NCBI GenBank assembly: GCA_041396905.1
Contig: JAWKXQ010000001.1
Span: 62,001 to 126,000, forward strand
Source: JACXVD01 sp020446665
GTDB lineage: Bacteria > Pseudomonadota > Alphaproteobacteria > Sphingomonadales > Sphingomonadaceae
DNA length: 64,000 bases
Direction: 5' to 3'
Positions 1-7,608 of this stretch are shown here, one piece after another (position 1 is the first letter of the stretch; each line of letters starts with the position of its first letter). Position numbers and translations under genes: made by a program. The notes below the pieces were generated by a model. That model saw only the letters and a list, made by a program, of their open reading frames with translations, was not told the DNA's origin and made no database searches.

Positions 1-60
1 CAGCGCCAGCAACAGGCACCACCGGATCGGGTCATTCGCGCGGGCAGGGGCGGTGCTCAT
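1..60 (-). CDS. 5' end of an unidentified gene leaving the window
   Basis: On the minus strand an ATG at position 60 opens a frame reading MSTAPARANDPIRWCLLLAL up to the window edge. The last residues are hydrophobic, so a membrane segment may begin here. Only 20 residues are visible, too few to name the family. The gene is divergent from the small gene at 256 and would share its upstream region. Confidence 0.5.
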   Translation of the reverse strand, partial: MSTAPARANDPIRWCLLLAL

Positions 61-255
61 CGCCACTGATGTTAGGGGCTTGGGCAGAAGGCAGCAAGCC
101 AGCGCGGCGGCATGACGCCATAAATATGGTCTGGATTTCTGACCGCATTATGGTTTGTGCAACTTACCAATTGCTGCACTTGCGAAATTGCATTAGAACC
201 AACAAAAGTATCAACGATAATCAACAAGTCGGTCGCAGAGCATATCACCATCCCA

Positions 256-546
256 ATGGGAGCTGAATCTGTGTTGAAGCGCATGATTTGTGGCCTGCGC
301 GGCCATGTTGTGAACCGCAGCCGTGTGTGGAATGACGGCTATGATTATCGCACCAGCTGCGATCGCTGCGGCACGCCCATGCTGCGCGATGTGGATGGCT
401 GGCGTCCGTTTGACGAAGATCGCGACAATAATCTGCCACGCAAGCCGCATCCGAGCGAGCAGGCTGGAGAGCAAGCCGATATGAGCGACAGCCATGGCGG
501 CCCGCCCATGCCCGGTGCGCCGCTGCCGCGCCAGCCGCTGGCCTGA
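256..546 (+). CDS. Small Cys-rich, zinc-ribbon-like protein (hypothetical)
   Basis: A 96-residue protein if it starts at the ATG at 256; GTG at 271 or ATG at 283 are also possible, and none has a strong ribosome binding site. Near the N-terminus there is an ICGLRGH segment followed about 25 residues later by a CDRCG motif. The Cys/His pattern could bind one metal ion, as in small zinc-ribbon proteins. The C-terminal third is Pro/Gly/Asp-rich and probably disordered. It lies 49 bases before metZ on the same strand and could be co-transcribed. The function is unknown. Confidence 0.6.
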   Translation: MGAESVLKRMICGLRGHVVNRSRVWNDGYDYRTSCDRCGTPMLRDVDGWRPFDEDRDNNLPRKPHPSEQAGEQADMSDSHGGPPMPGAPLPRQPLA

Positions 547-595
547 CGCCTTCGCGCTTGCCCGCGCACCGCGCCGCGCCTAAGCGGCGGGAACT

Positions 596-1804
596 ATGAA
601 GAAGACCACCGGCACAGACCGTTCGATCACCCGTAACTGGCGCCCCGCAACGCAGGCCGTGCGCGGCGGCACCTGGCGCAGCGAGCATGGCGAGACCAGC
701 GAGGCGCTGTTCCTCACCAGCGGCTATACCTATGACGATGCGCAGACGGTGGCCGACCGTTTCGCAGGCGAAGCGCAGGGCATGACCTATTCGCGCCTGC
801 AAAACCCCACCGTCGCCATGCTGGAAGAACGCATCGCGCTGATGGAAGGGGCAGAGGCGTGCCGGGTGCAGGCGAGCGGGATGGCGGCGATGACGGCAGC
901 CCTGCTGTGCCAGCTTTCCGCCGGGGACCATGTGGTCGGCGCGCGCGCGGCCTTTGGCTCTTGCCGCTGGCTGCTCGATCATCTCTGCCCGCGCTTCGGC
1001 ATCGAAGTGAGCGTGATCGACAGCACGGATAACGCCGCGTGGGAGGCCGCGATCCGGCCCAATACCAAGGTGTTCTTCTTTGAAACCCCGGCCAATCCGA
1101 CGCTCGACGTGGTGGATATGGAATATGTCTGCGGTCTCGCCCGCGCGCATGGCATCACCACGGTGGTCGATAATGCCTTTGCCACCAGCGCGCTGCAGCG
1201 CCCGATGGAGTTTGGCGCGGATGTGGTTGCCTATAGCGCGACGAAGCTGATGGACGGGCAGGGCCGCGTGCTCGCCGGGGCGGTGTGCGGCAGCGAGCAG
1301 TTCATCAACGACGTACTGCTGCCCTTCCAGCGCAATACCGGGCCGAACCTGTCCCCCTTCAACGCATGGGTGGTGCATAAGGGGCTGGAAACGCTAGACC
1401 TGCGCGCCCGCCGCCAGAGCGAGAACGCACTGGAAGTCGGCCGCTTCGTGGAAAGCCGCGTGCCCAAAATCCTTCACCCCGGCCTGCCCAGCCACCCGCG
1501 CCACGACATGGCGATGAAGCAGATGGTGATGACCGGCCCGATCTTCGCCTTCATCCTCGATGGCGGGCGGGAACAGGCCTTCAAACTGCTCGACGCGCTG
1601 GAACTGGTCGATATTTCCAACAATATCGGCGATTCCCGCAGCCTCGCCTGCCACCCGGCCAGCACCACCCATGCCAATATGGGCGATGAAGGCCGCGCGG
1701 AAATGGGCGTGGTGGAAGGGATGATCCGCATCAATATCGGACTGGAAGACCCGCTCGATGTTATTGAGGATCTGGGCCGGGCGTTTGATGCGGCGGGGGT
1801 TTAG
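596..1804 (+). CDS. metZ: O-succinylhomoserine sulfhydrylase (Cys/Met metabolism PLP enzyme)
   Basis: A cytoplasmic PLP enzyme of 402 residues, the usual length for the gamma-family of Cys/Met metabolism enzymes. These convert O-succinylhomoserine and sulfide to homocysteine in methionine synthesis. The N-terminus has TRSITRNWRP followed by an EALFLTSGYTYD segment typical of MetZ. The PLP lysine lies in the SATK motif (K217). FFETPANPT and VVDNAFAT are the other cofactor-binding segments. The ATG at 596 follows a GGCGGGAA sequence. The family also contains MetB and MetC; the MetZ assignment rests on overall similarity to alphaproteobacterial MetZ, so the exact substrate is inferred. Confidence 0.9.
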   Translation: MKKTTGTDRSITRNWRPATQAVRGGTWRSEHGETSEALFLTSGYTYDDAQTVADRFAGEAQGMTYSRLQNPTVAMLEERIALMEGAEACRVQASGMAAMTAALLCQLSAGDHVVGARAAFGSCRWLLDHLCPRFGIEVSVIDSTDNAAWEAAIRPNTKVFFFETPANPTLDVVDMEYVCGLARAHGITTVVDNAFATSALQRPMEFGADVVAYSATKLMDGQGRVLAGAVCGSEQFINDVLLPFQRNTGPNLSPFNAWVVHKGLETLDLRARRQSENALEVGRFVESRVPKILHPGLPSHPRHDMAMKQMVMTGPIFAFILDGGREQAFKLLDALELVDISNNIGDSRSLACHPASTTHANMGDEGRAEMGVVEGMIRINIGLEDPLDVIEDLGRAFDAAGV

Positions 1805-1841
1805 TTGGAGGGCGATCCGATTTCCTAGGCTCAGGACAACG

Positions 1842-2111
1842 TTACGCCGGGATACAGTAAGCTCTTATATTATTGGGCATTCGGATCAGAACACTTCCAT
1901 CCGGCAGGAGAGTTTTGATATTTTGCTCATTTTCCGGATCGTTTAGTTGTCCAATTGCAGTTTGAGCTGCCCTGCATGATGAAAGGTTGGCGTATTCGCT
2001 AATAGCGATCCCGTCTTGGCCATGTAAGACTATCAACTTATATGGGCGAGCGCCTTGGGCCATAACTGGGCCTGAAATGAATAGTGCTACCGCAGGTAAA
2101 AACCATTTCAT
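1842..2111 (-). CDS. Small exported protein, hypothetical
   Basis: An 89-residue protein with a clear signal peptide: MKWF, a hydrophobic stretch and a cleavage-type VMAQGA site near residue 19. The mature part has two cysteines (SSCRAA and the C-terminal AYCIPA) that could form a disulfide in the periplasm. No family is recognised. The gene is visibly richer in A+T than metZ next to it and converges with metZ, the two stops being about 40 bases apart. The base composition suggests transfer or weak selection. Confidence 0.6.
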   Translation of the reverse strand: MKWFLPAVALFISGPVMAQGARPYKLIVLHGQDGIAISEYANLSSCRAAQTAIGQLNDPENEQNIKTLLPDGSVLIRMPNNIRAYCIPA

Positions 2112-2335
2112 TCAATTTCTCACTCTGTAGCTGATAGAAAACTCTCACACCGTCGGTGCATTTCACTCCGTTCGGTGCATCCTAACGGAACCACGCGCAG
2201 TGCAAAGGGCCAATGGTGGGTGTGTTGAGGCAAGGCCGGGATGCGCCGGGGACGTGCTGCGAAGTTGATGCGGAGGCTTGCGCCTTTGACGGCTGATGTG
2301 GTTACTTGTTTGGTGAGAGAGGTGGACTGTTAAAA

Positions 2336-2695
2336 ATGCAGATAAGACTACTTCTGATTGCGTCTGTCGTGGCTCTGAGCACTTCATGTAATGATCGCCA
2401 GAGTCACTATGAAAAAGAATTCAGGCTCTATGAAGAGGCTCTGCACCAATGTTCGCGGACCCTGTGTGTGAGCTCTTTTGTTGAAAATGAAAGATGTCTT
2501 AAATCCATAGAATTTCGGGAAAATATTTTTAAGAAGAGAGAGTCTAATAAATGGACAAAAGAAGATAGTGACAGACTTCTTCTTCGTTGGCATGAAGAGA
2601 GGTCTATTTATATACAGAGTTTTGAGGGAAGTACAGGAAGGTATTTATACTTTAATCCTATGTGTGTTGATGATGTAAGGGGTGTAGACGGGTAA
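2336..2695 (+). CDS. Small putative lipoprotein, hypothetical
   Basis: Read from the ATG at 2336 this is a 119-residue protein. It begins MQIRLLLIASVVAL and has an STSC lipobox, so it should be lipid-anchored at Cys19. An in-frame ATG at 2306 would put ten non-signal residues in front and is less likely. The mature part is charged, with several cysteines (HQCSRTLC, ERCLKS, NPMC). The gene is strikingly AT-rich compared with bioF downstream and uses codons unlike its neighbours. No homolog is recognised; recent acquisition is the simplest reading. Confidence 0.55.
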   Translation: MQIRLLLIASVVALSTSCNDRQSHYEKEFRLYEEALHQCSRTLCVSSFVENERCLKSIEFRENIFKKRESNKWTKEDSDRLLLRWHEERSIYIQSFEGSTGRYLYFNPMCVDDVRGVDG

Positions 2696-2863
2696 TCTAT
2701 TTTTGTTTGTTGGAAGGGTTTGGGGGTGTTCGGGAGCGGGCGCAACTCCTCTGCGTCTCTCCTTTCCTCTGCGCTCTCTGCGTGAACCAACCGGCGCAGG
2801 GCCTGCCACTGGCGAGAGGGATGCGCTTGAAGGCCTCTCCATCCTCCTCTATCGCGCCTCGCG

Positions 2864-4030
2864 ATGACCCGCGCAGACCTTTTCGCAGCAGAGCCGCTTT
2901 CCGCGCAATTGGCTGACCTTGCGCGGCTGGATGCGGAGGGACGGCGGCGCTCGCTGATCCCGCGTGCGGGGCTCGATTTTGCCTCCAATGATTATCTCGG
3001 CCTCGCGGCCTCCGGCGCGTTGGAGCAGGCGGCGCGCGACGCGCTGGATCGCGGGGTGCCGGTCGGTTCGGGCGGCTCGCGGTTGCTGCGCGGCAATTGC
3101 GCGGAGCATGAGGCGCTGGAGGCAGAGGCAGCGGCGTTTTTCGGGGCGGAAAGCGCATTGTTCCTCTCCAGCGGCTTTGTTGCCAATTCGGCGCTCTATG
3201 CCACGCTGCCGCAGCGCGGAGACCTGATCCTGGCGGATGAGCTGGTCCATGCCAGCTGCCATGAAGGGCTGAAGCTGACCCGCGCCGAATGTCGCCTGCT
3301 GCCGCATGGCGATTTGGCCGCCTTTGAGGCTGCGCTGCTGGAATGGCGCGCAGCGGGCCATGGCGGGCAGGTGTGGCTGGCGGTGGAAGCGCTCTATTCG
3401 ATGGATGGCGATTGCGGCCCGGTGGCGGAATTGGGCGCGCTGGCTGAGAAGCATGGGGCGATGCTGCTGGTCGATGAAGCGCATAGCACCGGCGTCTATG
3501 GCCCCGGCGGACGCGGGCTGGCGGCTGAGGCGGGTTTGCAGGGCCGCGCAAATGTGATCACGCTGCACACTTGCGGTAAGGCGCTGGGCTGCGAAGGGGC
3601 GCTGCTGGTGGGGCCGGCGGCGATGAAGGACTTTCTGGTGAACCGCGCACGCGGCTTCATCTTCTCCACCGCACCCAGCCCGCTGATGGCGGCGGTGGTG
3701 CGCGAGGCACTGCGGATCTGCGAGCGGGGGGACGATTTGCGCGCTGCCTTGCAGGCGCGGATCGCACGCGCGGCGCAATTGCTCGGCCCGCTGGGGGCAG
3801 AGGTGCATGGGTCGCCGGTGCTGCCGCTGGTGCTGGGTGACAATCACCGCACCATGGCGGTGGCGCAGCGCCTGCAAGCGGCCGGTTTCGACGTGCGCGG
3901 CATTCGCCCGCCGACGGTGCCAGTGGGAACTTCCCGCCTGCGGATCGTTGTCACTCTCAATACGAATGAGGATGATATTGCGGCGCTGGCGGCTGCGTTG
4001 AGAGAGGCACTGGAGGAAACAGGCGCGTGA
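2864..4030 (+). CDS. bioF: 8-amino-7-oxononanoate synthase
   Basis: A PLP enzyme of 388 residues that condenses pimeloyl-ACP (or pimeloyl-CoA) with L-alanine in the first step of biotin ring assembly. It shows the alpha-oxoamine synthase signatures: FASNDYLGLA near the N-terminus, GSGGSRLLRG, LLVDEAHSTGVYG, and the PLP lysine in TCGKALG (K239). It is the first gene of a bioF-bioD-bioA operon and overlaps bioD by four bases (GTGA). bioB and bioC are not in the window. Confidence 0.95.
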   Translation: MTRADLFAAEPLSAQLADLARLDAEGRRRSLIPRAGLDFASNDYLGLAASGALEQAARDALDRGVPVGSGGSRLLRGNCAEHEALEAEAAAFFGAESALFLSSGFVANSALYATLPQRGDLILADELVHASCHEGLKLTRAECRLLPHGDLAAFEAALLEWRAAGHGGQVWLAVEALYSMDGDCGPVAELGALAEKHGAMLLVDEAHSTGVYGPGGRGLAAEAGLQGRANVITLHTCGKALGCEGALLVGPAAMKDFLVNRARGFIFSTAPSPLMAAVVREALRICERGDDLRAALQARIARAAQLLGPLGAEVHGSPVLPLVLGDNHRTMAVAQRLQAAGFDVRGIRPPTVPVGTSRLRIVVTLNTNEDDIAALAAALREALEETGA

Positions 4031-4650
4031 CGATCCGACTGGTTGTAAGCGGCACCGATACCGGCATCGGCAAGACGGTGCTCGCCGCCGGGCTGACCGG
4101 GGCACTGGGCGCGACCTACTGGAAGCCGGTGCAGGCCGGGATCGAGGAAGAGAGCGACGCCGAGGCCGTGGTTCGCCTATCCGGGCGGCCTGTGCTGCCC
4201 GAGGTCTATAGCCTGCAAACACCCTGCTCCCCGCATGAGGCCGCCGCGATTGACGGGGTGGCGATTGACCCGGCGCGGCTGGCGCTGCCGCAGGTTGATG
4301 GCCCGCTGGTGGTAGAGGGGGCAGGGGGCGTGCTGGTGCCGCTGTCTGACGATCTGCTCTATGCGGATTTGTTTGCGCGCTGGGGCCTGCCGGTGGTGCT
4401 CGCCGCGCGCACGGCGCTGGGCACGATCAACCACAGCCTGCTGTCGATAGAGGCGCTGCGCGCGCGCAATGTCCCCATCGCCGGGATCGCCTTTATCGGG
4501 GATGAGAATGCGGAGACGCAGCGGGTGATCTGCCACATTGGCAAAGTCCGCAATCTGGGCCGCCTGCCGCTGCTCGACCCGCTCAATGCTCAGACACTTG
4601 CGGAGGCGATGGCGGGTTTCGATCTCGACGTGCTGGGGGACGCGGAATGA
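4027..4650 (+). CDS. bioD: Dethiobiotin synthetase
   Basis: A 207-residue ATP-dependent enzyme that carboxylates 7,8-diaminopelargonate to close the ureido ring of dethiobiotin. The N-terminal P-loop GTDTGIGKT is intact and VEGAGGVLVPL is the second conserved BioD block. The start is a GTG at 4027 overlapping the bioF stop, so translation of the two is coupled. The protein is slightly shorter than the 220-230 residues usual for BioD. bioA lies downstream, separated by a palindromic repeat. Confidence 0.93.
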   Translation: MTIRLVVSGTDTGIGKTVLAAGLTGALGATYWKPVQAGIEEESDAEAVVRLSGRPVLPEVYSLQTPCSPHEAAAIDGVAIDPARLALPQVDGPLVVEGAGGVLVPLSDDLLYADLFARWGLPVVLAARTALGTINHSLLSIEALRARNVPIAGIAFIGDENAETQRVICHIGKVRNLGRLPLLDPLNAQTLAEAMAGFDLDVLGDAE

Positions 4651-4680
4651 AAATCGCTGCAAAGATGGCACCTCTTCGCT

Positions 4681-4783
4681 CCCTCCCCAGGGGAGGGGCC
4701 GGGGTGGGGCAGCGAGACCGCAAGGTCTCGCGTCCAGGCTATCGACGTAAACCCACCCCCACCCCTCCCTTGAGGGAGGGGAT
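4681..4783. repeat. Palindromic intergenic repeat, CTCCCC family
   Basis: The bioD-bioA gap contains CCCTCCCC-AGGGGAGGG near its left end and CCCTCCC-TTGA-GGGAGGG near its right end. Between them lie a GAGACC-GCAA-GGTCTC hairpin and G-rich and C-rich tracts able to pair across the unit. The same design recurs at 61019-61172 and 63827-63953, and in part at 12321-12367. It would form a long structured stretch in the bio mRNA and could uncouple bioA from bioFD. Confidence 0.75.
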
Positions 4784-4807
4784 TTTGAGCGCTCTGGGGG
4801 AAGCGCC

Positions 4808-6121
4808 ATGACACATTCCCCCGTCTGGCATCCCTTTACGCAGCATGGTTTGCAGGAACCGATCCCGCTGGTCGAACGGGCAGAGGGCGCCGTGCTCTAC
4901 ACCGCGGACGGGCGCGAAGTGATCGATGCCATTTCCAGCTGGTGGGTGACGACGCATGGCCATTGCCACCCGCGTATTATCGAGGCGATTGCGGAGCAAG
5001 CGGGCAAGCTGGACCAGCTGATCTTCGCCGGCTGGACGCATGAGCCGGCCGAGCGCGTGGCGCGCGGTTTGCTCGATTTGCTGCCGGTGCAGCTGCCGCA
5101 TGTGTTCTTTTCCGATAGCGGTTCCACCGCAGTCGAAGTCGCGCTGAAAATGGCGCTGGGTTACTGGCACCATAGCGGGCAGAAACGGCACCGCATTCTG
5201 GTGATGCAGCACAGCTATCACGGTGACACGATCGGCACGATGTCGGTGGGGGAGCGGGGCGTGTTCAATCAGGCCTATGACCCGCTGCTGTTCGATGTGG
5301 GGGTAATTCCCTTTCCCTATCAAGGGGCTGAGCAAGCTACCTATGACGCGCTCGAATCCGCTTGTCGTCAGAACGACACCGCCGCTTTCATCGTCGAGCC
5401 GCTGATCCTGGGCGCGGGCGGAATGCTGGTCTATCCGCCTGAGGTGCTGCGCGAAATGCACGCGATTTGCGCGCGGCACGGCGTGCTGTTCATCGCGGAT
5501 GAAGTGATGACCGGCTGGGGCCGCACCGGAACCTTGCTGGCCTGCGAACAGGCAGGGGTGGAGCCGGATATTCTCTGTCTTGCCAAGGGGATCACCGGCG
5601 GTTCCATGCCGCTGGCGGTGACTTTGGCCAGCGCGCCGATCTTTGATGCGCATTATTCAACCGACCGCAGCAAGACCTTTTACCATTCCTCCAGCTACAC
5701 CGCGAACCCCATCGCCTGCGCGGCGGCGGTCGCGAATATCGCCATGTGGCAGGAAAAAAGCGTGCGCGCGGGGCTGGCCGATCTGTGTCAGCGTCAGGCC
5801 AGGGGGCTGGCACGGCTGGCGCAGGTGCCGGGCATCACCAACCCCCGCCAATGCGGCACGATCATCGCGCTCGATTATCAGGTCGGGGAAGGGGCAGGCT
5901 ATCTGTCCAACCTCGCCCCGCGCCTGCTGGCGTTCTTCCGCGAGCGCGATCTGCTGATCCGCCCGCTGGGGAACACGGTGTATCTGATGCCGCCCTATTG
6001 CATCACGCCGGACCAGCTGGCGAAATTGCACGATGCGCTGGCAGATGCTGCGCAGTTAGCGGGCGTAGGCCGCGTGGACCAATTCCCCGTGGATCACGGT
6101 TCGAGTCCAAATCTGCCCTGA
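4808..6121 (+). CDS. bioA: Adenosylmethionine-8-amino-7-oxononanoate aminotransferase
   Basis: A class III PLP aminotransferase of 437 residues that makes 7,8-diaminopelargonate using S-adenosylmethionine as amino donor. Diagnostic segments are WHPFTQ at the N-terminus, SSWWVTTHGH, DSGSTAVEVALKMA, FIADEVMTGWGRTG and the PLP lysine in LAKGITGG (K260). The family core seems to end near residue 419. The last 18 codons lie inside an inverted-repeat element (6066-6334), so the tail VGRVDQFPVDHG probably comes from the element rather than the enzyme. Confidence 0.94.
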   Translation: MTHSPVWHPFTQHGLQEPIPLVERAEGAVLYTADGREVIDAISSWWVTTHGHCHPRIIEAIAEQAGKLDQLIFAGWTHEPAERVARGLLDLLPVQLPHVFFSDSGSTAVEVALKMALGYWHHSGQKRHRILVMQHSYHGDTIGTMSVGERGVFNQAYDPLLFDVGVIPFPYQGAEQATYDALESACRQNDTAAFIVEPLILGAGGMLVYPPEVLREMHAICARHGVLFIADEVMTGWGRTGTLLACEQAGVEPDILCLAKGITGGSMPLAVTLASAPIFDAHYSTDRSKTFYHSSSYTANPIACAAAVANIAMWQEKSVRAGLADLCQRQARGLARLAQVPGITNPRQCGTIIALDYQVGEGAGYLSNLAPRLLAFFRERDLLIRPLGNTVYLMPPYCITPDQLAKLHDALADAAQLAGVGRVDQFPVDHGSSPNLP

Positions 6122-6334
6122 CGAGGCGCGTGCGCGCAGGAAGTGCATCGCACTTTCAAGCGGGCGCAACGCTGTCAGGGCGGATTTGGGCCGAACCCCT
6201 GCGGGGCCAGACGAGAAACCGCCATTTCGGCGTCGCTCGTCCTTGAATATGCCAAGCATGTCCTGCGTCCTTACTCCTTGAACTGGCGGCTTCTCGTCTG
6301 GCCGTAACCGCGGGGAATTGGTCCACGCGGCCTA
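6066..6334. mobile_element. MITE-like element with 24-bp perfect terminal inverted repeats
   Basis: Positions 6066-6089 are the exact reverse complement of 6311-6334. Both ends begin with TA, so a unit of about 265 bases (6068-6332) flanked by a TA duplication is possible, as for IS630/Tc1-type insertion. Inside are nested palindromes: 6107-6122 with 6174-6189 (one mismatch), 6205-6224 with 6284-6303 (one mismatch), and a short AAGTGC/GCACTT hairpin. No transposase is encoded. The element covers the 3' end of bioA and supplies the TAG stop of the convergent tadE-like gene. Confidence 0.65.
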
Positions 6335-7018
6335 ATCGTCACAATCCGAATTGCCGCCGCTGCCGGTCACACCGGGGGTCAGGTTGCGATCATCGCGAAT
6401 GCCCAGAATGGCTTCTTGTCGGAAGGTCGGGGTGCTGGGCAGCAGATTGGTGAACAGCCCATCATAATCGTAATAAACTTCCACCACCATCACAGCTGAA
6501 CCGGGTTCAGCGGTGATCCTGACTGTGTCAGAGCCGACGCCGGTGATCGGGGTGCCCGTCAACCCGTTGCGGCTGCCTTCGTCGCCATAGGCGGAGACCT
6601 TGTCAAAATTGCCCCGGCAGCGCTGCCAGTGAATATATTGGCGACCGGTGAAGTCATCATATTCCAGGCTGGAAAGGATCACCCGGCCATTTTGCGCCAG
6701 ATCGATCGAGGCCCCCTGCTGCATCGCGCCGATCATGATCGAATCGATATCGCTTTCCGAAACGGTGGGGGTCACGCTGCTATTGTCGGTCTGGCCGAGG
6801 CGCGAGGCATTGTCGGCCAGTGTCAGGGCGATCTGGCTGACCTGCATATTGACTGTGGACATATAGGCCACTTCGGTACCCACCAGCCCCATGCTGACAA
6901 ACAGCGGCAGGATCATGGCGAATTCCACTGCGGCCACGCCGCTCTTGTCGCGCCATTGGCGCAGTTTGGCCCGCAAGGGGCGCAGGGCGCAGCTGCGTTT
7001 GAACGTGCTCAGTCGCAT
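6332..7018 (-). CDS. TadE-like pilus assembly/pseudopilin-like protein
   Basis: A 228-residue protein with one N-terminal hydrophobic helix after a basic stretch, containing VAAVEFAMILPLFVSMG. The AAVEFA block is the hallmark of TadE-like proteins, whose conserved Glu follows the cleavage or helix start as in type IV pilins. The remainder is predicted to be outside the inner membrane. It is the last of three minus-strand genes and overlaps the preceding one by ten bases, so it is translationally coupled. Its TAG stop lies at the tip of the inverted-repeat element 6066-6334. Confidence 0.8.
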   Translation of the reverse strand: MRLSTFKRSCALRPLRAKLRQWRDKSGVAAVEFAMILPLFVSMGLVGTEVAYMSTVNMQVSQIALTLADNASRLGQTDNSSVTPTVSESDIDSIMIGAMQQGASIDLAQNGRVILSSLEYDDFTGRQYIHWQRCRGNFDKVSAYGDEGSRNGLTGTPITGVGSDTVRITAEPGSAVMVVEVYYDYDGLFTNLLPSTPTFRQEAILGIRDDRNLTPGVTGSGGNSDCDD

Positions 7019-7608
7019 GATCCGGCCTCTTCACTGTAATCGGTCTGGGCGGCAAAGGGCTGGTTCTTGCGCACAGTGCTGGCTTTCAGCGTGCGCGATT
7101 CCCATTCCTCAGGCATGAACGGGATGCGGAAAATCGGCTCGTAAGTGGCGGACACTTCGTAAATGACCACGTCATTGGCGCCGCCATTGCCGGCTACACC
7201 AATATCCTCGTCCCACTGCCCGTTGGAATTCTGGTCCGTATAGACCTCGCCATCATTGCACTGGCCATTGCTATCGACATCGTTCCACGGTTCAGCGCGG
7301 CCAATATCGGCAAAGTCGAAATAGCTGGTGCGGGTAGAGGTAACGGTGACACCGGGCAAAACCGGCCCGACCTGATCCGCCACCTCTGCATCGGCAACGG
7401 CAGTATTGGCGGTTTCCAGGGCAGAGCCGCGCGCAGCCGCCTCTACCGCGCCGTTCAGCACGGACTGGCCATAGATCATATGGCCAATATCCAGAACGCC
7501 CATCATCAGGACGAGGAATACCGGCGCGATCACGCCGAATTCCACGGCACTAACCCCCTCGCGGCACCGCGCAAGGGCAGCCATACAAGGGCGCAAAGTC
7601 AGCTGCAT
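7009..7608 (-). CDS. TadE-like pilus assembly protein, second copy
   Basis: A 199-residue protein. After a short basic N-terminus it has SAVEFGVIAPVFLVLMMG, the TadE-type helix with its Glu. The rest carries an Asp/Asn/Gly-rich stretch (WNDVDSNGQCNDGE and DQNSNGQWDEDIG) resembling a Ca-binding loop of thrombospondin type 3 or EF-hand kind, suggesting an extracytoplasmic, calcium-stabilised domain. Its ATG overlaps the tadG stop by one base (TGATG). Minor-pilin roles are assigned to TadE and TadF in Tad systems; the particular role here is inferred. Confidence 0.8.
   Translation of the reverse strand: MQLTLRPCMAALARCREGVSAVEFGVIAPVFLVLMMGVLDIGHMIYGQSVLNGAVEAAARGSALETANTAVADAEVADQVGPVLPGVTVTSTRTSYFDFADIGRAEPWNDVDSNGQCNDGEVYTDQNSNGQWDEDIGVAGNGGANDVVIYEVSATYEPIFRIPFMPEEWESRTLKASTVRKNQPFAAQTDYSEEAGSCD

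Noticed and set aside
2849..4222. A 457-codon minus-strand frame opposite bioF
   Set aside because: It is very Arg/Ala/Pro/Gln-rich, has no recognised domain and lies across bioF and bioD, which are unambiguous.
6094..6107. GGTTCGAGTCC, like a tRNA T-arm, next to the bioA stop
   Set aside because: The flanking bases (CAC before, AAA after) cannot extend the T-stem and no acceptor, D-arm or anticodon stem fits. It is part of the palindromic element.
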